Assembly (NCBI GenBank): GCA_937877165.1
Contig: CALEFO010000214.1
Coordinates: 1-9,898, forward strand
Origin: an uncultured Lachnospiraceae bacterium
GTDB lineage: Bacteria > Bacillota > Clostridia > Lachnospirales > Lachnospiraceae
Direction of reading: 5' to 3'
DNA length: 9,898 nucleotides
The notes under the pieces were generated by a model, which worked only from the letters and a program-made list of their open reading frames with translations, made no database searches and was not told where the DNA came from. Numbering within the stretch: position 1 is the stretch's first letter; each line of letters opens with the position of its first letter. Both the position numbers and the translations under genes were made by a program. Shown here piece after piece: positions 6,908 to 9,898 of this stretch.

Positions 6908-8653
6908 ATGAAATGTCCCAAGTGTGGAAAAGAAATCCCGGACGGCGCACTGTTTTGCGAGAACTGTGCAACGGAAATCAAAATCGTTCCGGAATATGAG
7001 GCGAAGCTGGAGGAGCAGATCAGCAGTGGAATGGCAGAAGCTGCCAAGGTCATAGCGGAGGAGAAGGGCGAGCCGAAGAATCCGGAGGAGACAGAATCTT
7101 CCGGGGAGGATGCTCTGCAGAAGCAGGATACGGCCGTCTTTGCGGCTGTATCGGAAGAGGCTTCATCGGGAGAAACGATTCCTGAAGAAAACGCGGACCA
7201 GGAAGAGATTTCAGCGGCTGCGCCCGATGCGGAGGCTTTGGAAGAGATGGCTTCTCCGGCAGAAGCAAGGGCGCAGCACAAGGAAAGAAGGGCACGGCGC
7301 TTTGCCAGATATGCGGCAAGAAGAAGGTATGTGAAATTCATGATCGTTTTCATGATCGGAGCCTTCTGTGCAACAGCGTTTCTGGTCCTTTTCTATTCCA
7401 GGGATCTGTATCTGAGGACGCACACGAAATCCTATTATGTCGGCCGCGCCTATCAGCTTTCCAGCGACGGCAAGTATCAGCAGGCAGCGGATGAGATTGA
7501 CAAGGCCATCGCGCTGGGCCCCGGCCGGAATGAGGATACGGGAGAGACGGCAAGCGATGCCGCATTGTATCTTCGCAAGTCGGAATATCTGCAGAAGGCA
7601 GGCGAAGAGGGGCTTGCGCTCGGCGCCGCCAGCATGGCGCTGGAGGACGATGCCGCCACAGAGGATGATGTGGTTGCGGCCTACGGACGCATGATTGCCA
7701 TCTACGCGTCCTATGAGGAATATGATAAAATAGCAGAGCTGTTATCCAAGTGCACCAGGCCGCAGGTGGTGGAGAATTATCTGCAGTACGCACTTTTTGA
7801 CCCGGAGTTTTCGGAAGAAGATGGAACGTACGAGGACACGCTGACGCTGACTTTGTCGGATCAGGGAGACGGATCCATTTTTTACACGCTGGACGGATCG
7901 GTTCCGACGACCTCCTCCATGCTGTATACCGGGCCGATCCGGCTGACGGAAGGAACCTATGACGTATCTGCGATCTACGTCAATCACTTCAACCTCTCGA
8001 GCAGAGTGGTGACGAAGCATTACCAGATTGACAGCACGGTTCCGCTGCCGCCGGAGGTTGCGCCGAAATCCGGAACCTATGCCAAGCAGATGGAAATCAC
8101 CGCTTCCTTTGCGGAGGCAGAGGAAGACACCGGCAAGGACAAGGAAAAGAGCACAGACTCCGGGAAAAAGGACAAGAAAACCACGAAGAATGCCGTTTCC
8201 GGAACCATTTATTATACGACCAACGGGGAGGATCCGACGGCAGAGGATCAGGAGTACAAAGGTCCCATCATGATGCCGCAGGGAGATTCCACCTTTAAGT
8301 TTGCCGTCATTACGGACGATGGCGCAAGCTCCGAGGTCATTGAGAGAGATTACAGCTATAAGATTTCCTCGTCCATTGGCTCTTCGGACGGCATGAATTA
8401 TATTCTGGTTGCGCTGATTCACCGCGGCGAGATTGTGGATACGGCGGGAACCATTCCGAGCGGAACTGCTCATTACAGCTTCACCTATACCGGTCTGCAG
8501 CAGATTGCAGGGACAGGAAACTTCCTGATGTATTCGGAAAATCTGACGGATTCGGACGGCAATACCGTATCCACAGGCCGGACATACGCCGTCAACGGAG
8601 CGAACGGGACGGTAAACCTGTATTCCGGGGGAACGCTGTTCCCGATCGGATGA
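6908..8653 (+). CDS. zinc-ribbon membrane protein with TPR-like and chitobiase-type C-terminal domains
   Basis: A 581-residue composite protein. It opens with a zinc ribbon (Cys3, Cys6, Cys17, Cys20: CPKCG...CENC), then an acidic disordered stretch (about 50-120) and a strongly basic patch (125-140) just before one membrane helix (about 142-163). By the positive-inside rule the ribbon is cytosolic and the rest is outside. Residues 174-290 are helical and TPR-like (YQQAADEIDKAIALGPG). Two beta domains of the CHB_HEX_C (chitobiase/hexosaminidase C-terminal) kind follow: about 303-374 with IFYTLDGSVPTTSSMLYTGPI-type signature, and about 383-485 with IYYTTNGEDPTAEDQEYKGPI-type signature. The second is interrupted by a Lys-rich insert at 408-427. 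The last 95 residues match nothing I recognise. No catalytic domain is seen, so an envelope, binding or sensing role is inferred. AGGA at 6893-6896 sits 11 bases upstream, a rather long spacing, but the zinc ribbon fixes the start. Confidence 0.85.
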   Translation: MKCPKCGKEIPDGALFCENCATEIKIVPEYEAKLEEQISSGMAEAAKVIAEEKGEPKNPEETESSGEDALQKQDTAVFAAVSEEASSGETIPEENADQEEISAAAPDAEALEEMASPAEARAQHKERRARRFARYAARRRYVKFMIVFMIGAFCATAFLVLFYSRDLYLRTHTKSYYVGRAYQLSSDGKYQQAADEIDKAIALGPGRNEDTGETASDAALYLRKSEYLQKAGEEGLALGAASMALEDDAATEDDVVAAYGRMIAIYASYEEYDKIAELLSKCTRPQVVENYLQYALFDPEFSEEDGTYEDTLTLTLSDQGDGSIFYTLDGSVPTTSSMLYTGPIRLTEGTYDVSAIYVNHFNLSSRVVTKHYQIDSTVPLPPEVAPKSGTYAKQMEITASFAEAEEDTGKDKEKSTDSGKKDKKTTKNAVSGTIYYTTNGEDPTAEDQEYKGPIMMPQGDSTFKFAVITDDGASSEVIERDYSYKISSSIGSSDGMNYILVALIHRGEIVDTAGTIPSGTAHYSFTYTGLQQIAGTGNFLMYSENLTDSDGNTVSTGRTYAVNGANGTVNLYSGGTLFPIG

Positions 8654-8757
8654 TTCCGGAACGAATCCAAGAATCGCATGAGAGTATTCTGCAGAAAGCG
8701 GAATCTTTTCACGAGGCTGCGGCGCAGGAAAATGCCGCAGCGGATACAGTAAGATGA
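8650..8757 (+). CDS. possible 35-residue ORF coupled to the zinc-ribbon gene
   Basis: An ORF of 35 codons whose ATG overlaps the upstream TGA as ATGA, the usual arrangement for translational coupling. It stops 15 bases before nfnA. The predicted peptide begins MIPERIQESHESILQKAE and ends with an Ala/Glu-rich stretch; it would be acidic and helical, with no membrane segment. Codon choice (GCG, GAA, GAG, CAG) resembles the neighbours. Against it: it is very short, has no recognised relatives, and its 3' half also forms an inverted repeat that may be the real function of this DNA. Treat it as a candidate only. Confidence 0.3.
   Translation: MIPERIQESHESILQKAESFHEAAAQENAAADTVR
8716..8741 (+). 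repeat. 8-bp inverted repeat upstream of nfnA
   Basis: GCTGCGGC at 8716-8723 is the exact reverse complement of GCCGCAGC at 8734-8741, with a 10-base loop. The GC-rich stem lies 31 bases before the nfnA ATG and is not followed by a T run. It may be a weak attenuator, an mRNA stability element or an operator for nfnA, or simply codons of the possible 35-residue ORF. Confidence 0.45.
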
Positions 8758-8772
8758 AAGGGGATAGAAATT

Positions 8773-9651
8773 ATGTTTGAAATTACAAGAAAAGAGCTTC
8801 TGGGGCCCAAGGTCTACCTGATGGACATTGTGGCTCCGAGAGTGGCCGAGCGGGCACTTCCCGGTCAGTTCCTGATTGTCCGTGCAGATGCGGAGGGCGA
8901 GAGAATCCCCCTGACTGTCTGCGATGACAACAAGGAGAAGGGCACCATCACCATCGTGTTCCAGACGGTTGGCGCAGAGACCATGCGCATGGCAGAGCTC
9001 GAAGTCGGCGACTCTTTTGCAGATGTGGTGGGACCTCTTGGAAATCCTTCGGATCTTGTGGATGTTCCGCTTGATGAGCTGAAGAAGAAAAAAATTCTTT
9101 TCATTGCCGGCGGCGTCGGAACGGCTCCGGTCTATCATCAGCTTAAATGGCTGCACGAGCACGGTGTGGACGCAGACTGCATTCAGGGTGCGCGCTCGAA
9201 GGAGATTCTTATTCTCGAGAAGGAGATGGAAGCGGTCACCGGAAATCTCTATTTCGCAACAGATGACGGATCCTACGGCATTCACGGCAATGTCTGTGTA
9301 GCGCTGCAGCAGCTGTACGATGAAGGCAAGCGTTACGATCACTGCGTTGTCATCGGACCAATGATTATGATGAAGTTTGCCTGCCAGCTGACGAAGAAGC
9401 TGGGCATTCCGACCGTGGTCAGCATGAACACCATTATGGTGGACGGAACCGGCATGTGCGGCGCATGTCGTCTCCTGGTCGGCGGCAAGGTGAAGTTCGC
9501 CTGTGTGGATGGACCGGAGTTTGACGGCTGGGAGGTCGATTTTGATCAGGCCATGCAGCGCTCCCGCCTGTACAAGACCGAAGAGGGCAGACTCCTTCTG
9601 AAGGAGCAGGAGAAAGAGACGCACGAAGGCGGCTGCGGATATTGTAAATAA
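8773..9651 (+). CDS. nfnA: NfnA/SudB-type FAD/NAD-binding ferredoxin:NADP oxidoreductase subunit
   Basis: Small subunit of the Nfn/Sud flavoenzyme, in which it is the NAD(H)-binding partner of a GltD-like large subunit; in characterised Nfn the complex uses flavin bifurcation to couple NADH, ferredoxin and NADP. Residues 1-100 form the FAD-binding barrel (PGQFLIV at 30-36, ERIPLTV at 43-49 contacting flavin, GPLGNP at 87-92). Residues 105-220 form the nucleotide-binding part (IAGGVGTAPVYHQL at 111-124, VVIGPMIMMK at 192-201). The [2Fe-2S] site is at VDGTGMCGACR (Asp224, Cys229, Cys232) and ACVDGP (Cys244); three Cys plus one Asp is the ligand set known for NfnA. The 292-residue length is near normal, with a short tail ending GGCGYCK. 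AGGGGA at 8759-8764 is eight bases before the ATG. The large-subunit gene starts 86 bases downstream, which strongly supports the call over PyrK of dihydroorotate dehydrogenase, a close relative. Confidence 0.92.
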   Translation: MFEITRKELLGPKVYLMDIVAPRVAERALPGQFLIVRADAEGERIPLTVCDDNKEKGTITIVFQTVGAETMRMAELEVGDSFADVVGPLGNPSDLVDVPLDELKKKKILFIAGGVGTAPVYHQLKWLHEHGVDADCIQGARSKEILILEKEMEAVTGNLYFATDDGSYGIHGNVCVALQQLYDEGKRYDHCVVIGPMIMMKFACQLTKKLGIPTVVSMNTIMVDGTGMCGACRLLVGGKVKFACVDGPEFDGWEVDFDQAMQRSRLYKTEEGRLLLKEQEKETHEGGCGYCK

Positions 9652-9693
9652 CGCACAGCAGTAAAACTGCATGCGTAAATACGAGGAATAATT

Positions 9694-9732
9694 GGGCAAA
9701 ACCGCCTTTGCGGGGTTTGCCTCAGCGAGGTA
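9694..9732 (+). promoter_or_regulatory. two overlapping hairpins in the nfnB leader
   Basis: The first stem pairs GGCAAA (9695-9700) with TTTGCC (9716-9721) and CCGC (9702-9705) with GCGG (9710-9713), around a CTTT loop and a small internal loop. A second stem pairs TGCCTC (9718-9723) with GAGGTA (9727-9732; one G-U pair) around AGC. The two share 9718-9721 and cannot form fully together. The second covers GAGG at 9727-9730, the nfnB ribosome binding site seven bases before its ATG. A translational switch is possible but is an inference; no terminator U-tract is present. Confidence 0.45.
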
Positions 9733-9737
9733 TAGAG

Positions 9738-9898
9738 ATGTCGATTCAGGTTGATATGATGAAAAAGGTTCCGGTCCGCGAGCAGGATCCGAAGGTCCGG
9801 GCAACAAATTTTGAAGAGGTATGTCTTGGTTACAGCAAGGAAGAAGCAGAGGCAGAGGCGTCGAGATGCCTGAACTGCAAGAATCCGCAGTGCGTGCA
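9738..9898 (+). CDS. nfnB: NfnB/SudA (GltD-like) large subunit, 5' part only
   Basis: Only the first 53 codons are in the window; the gene runs off the right edge. The start MSIQVDMMKKVPVREQDP, then RATNFEEVCLGY, then SRCLNCKNPQCV, is the classic N-terminus of the glutamate synthase small-subunit-like family (often named gltA or NADPH-dependent glutamate synthase). Cys44, Cys47 and Cys52 begin the N-terminal iron-sulfur cluster motif. Directly after an NfnA-type gene, it is best read as the large, NADP(H)- and FAD-binding subunit of Nfn (SudA) rather than a true glutamate synthase subunit, since no large GltB partner is seen. GAGG at 9727-9730 is seven bases before the ATG. In characterised Nfn this subunit carries two [4Fe-4S] clusters and the bifurcating FAD; those parts lie outside the window. 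Confidence 0.88.
   Translation, partial: MSIQVDMMKKVPVREQDPKVRATNFEEVCLGYSKEEAEAEASRCLNCKNPQCV

Noticed and set aside
5863..7353. 496-codon antisense ORF over the end of ftsK, folD and the zinc-ribbon gene
   Set aside because: It crosses three well-supported genes and has a low-complexity, Ser/His/Arg-rich product typical of the opposite strand of GC-rich codons.
6901..8653. The 11-mer CGATCGGATGA occurs at both the start (6901-6911) and the stop (8643-8653) of the zinc-ribbon gene
   Set aside because: Shared 11-mers are expected by chance in about 10 kb. There is no longer flanking identity, so it does not look like a target-site duplication or attachment site.
8679..8753. 24-codon Arg-rich ORF in the gap before nfnA
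   Set aside because: It starts without a ribosome binding site, in a frame overlapping the better-coupled 35-codon ORF. Its arginines come from the GC-rich hairpin sequence.
8485..9807. 440-codon antisense ORF over nfnA
   Set aside because: It spans the complete nfnA gene with its conserved motifs on the + strand. No recognisable domain or good ribosome binding site was seen on the - strand.

Overview
The window reads as a chromosomal housekeeping segment of an anaerobic Bacillota bacterium, most likely class Clostridia and perhaps a Lachnospiraceae-type organism with moderately high GC. The clues are strong AGGAGG-type ribosome binding sites, a SpoIIIE-type FtsK translocase, an Nfn-type (SudB/SudA) flavoprotein pair and a zinc-ribbon membrane protein with chitobiase-like C-terminal domains. 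The genus cannot be named from the sequence. Every supported gene lies on the + strand. I see no mobile element, CRISPR array, tRNA, rRNA or defence system.

Left part (1-2400): a CNNM/CorC-type membrane protein with a CBS pair is followed, after a 72-base AT-rich gap, by a YebC/TACO1 family protein. The yebC stop overlaps the start of a 69-residue, very acidic ORF of unknown function. A perfect 12-bp inverted repeat covers the end of that ORF.

Middle (2400-6864): a 1186-residue FtsK/SpoIIIE DNA translocase has an Arg/Ser/Thr-rich N-terminus, four membrane segments, an unusually long charged linker, a complete motor and a gamma (DNA-reading) domain. Its start codon is debatable and a second hairpin lies between the two candidate starts. 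folD follows after only 16 bases.

Right part (6908-9898): a membrane protein with a zinc ribbon, TPR-like region and two chitobiase-like domains comes first. It is followed by a possible 35-codon ORF coupled to it by an ATGA overlap, then NfnA/SudB, then the first 53 codons of NfnB/GltA (SudA), which run off the window. The nfnA-nfnB gap holds two overlapping hairpins, the second of which covers the nfnB ribosome binding site.

The genes are closely spaced and there is no convincing U-tract terminator between them, so one or two long transcripts are plausible. Functionally the window mixes chromosome segregation (FtsK), one-carbon and NADPH metabolism (FolD, Nfn), translation (YebC) and envelope functions. 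No clearly new system is evident. The items most worth a second look are the structured RNA around the ftsK start, the acidic small ORF, the composite zinc-ribbon membrane protein and the nfnB leader.
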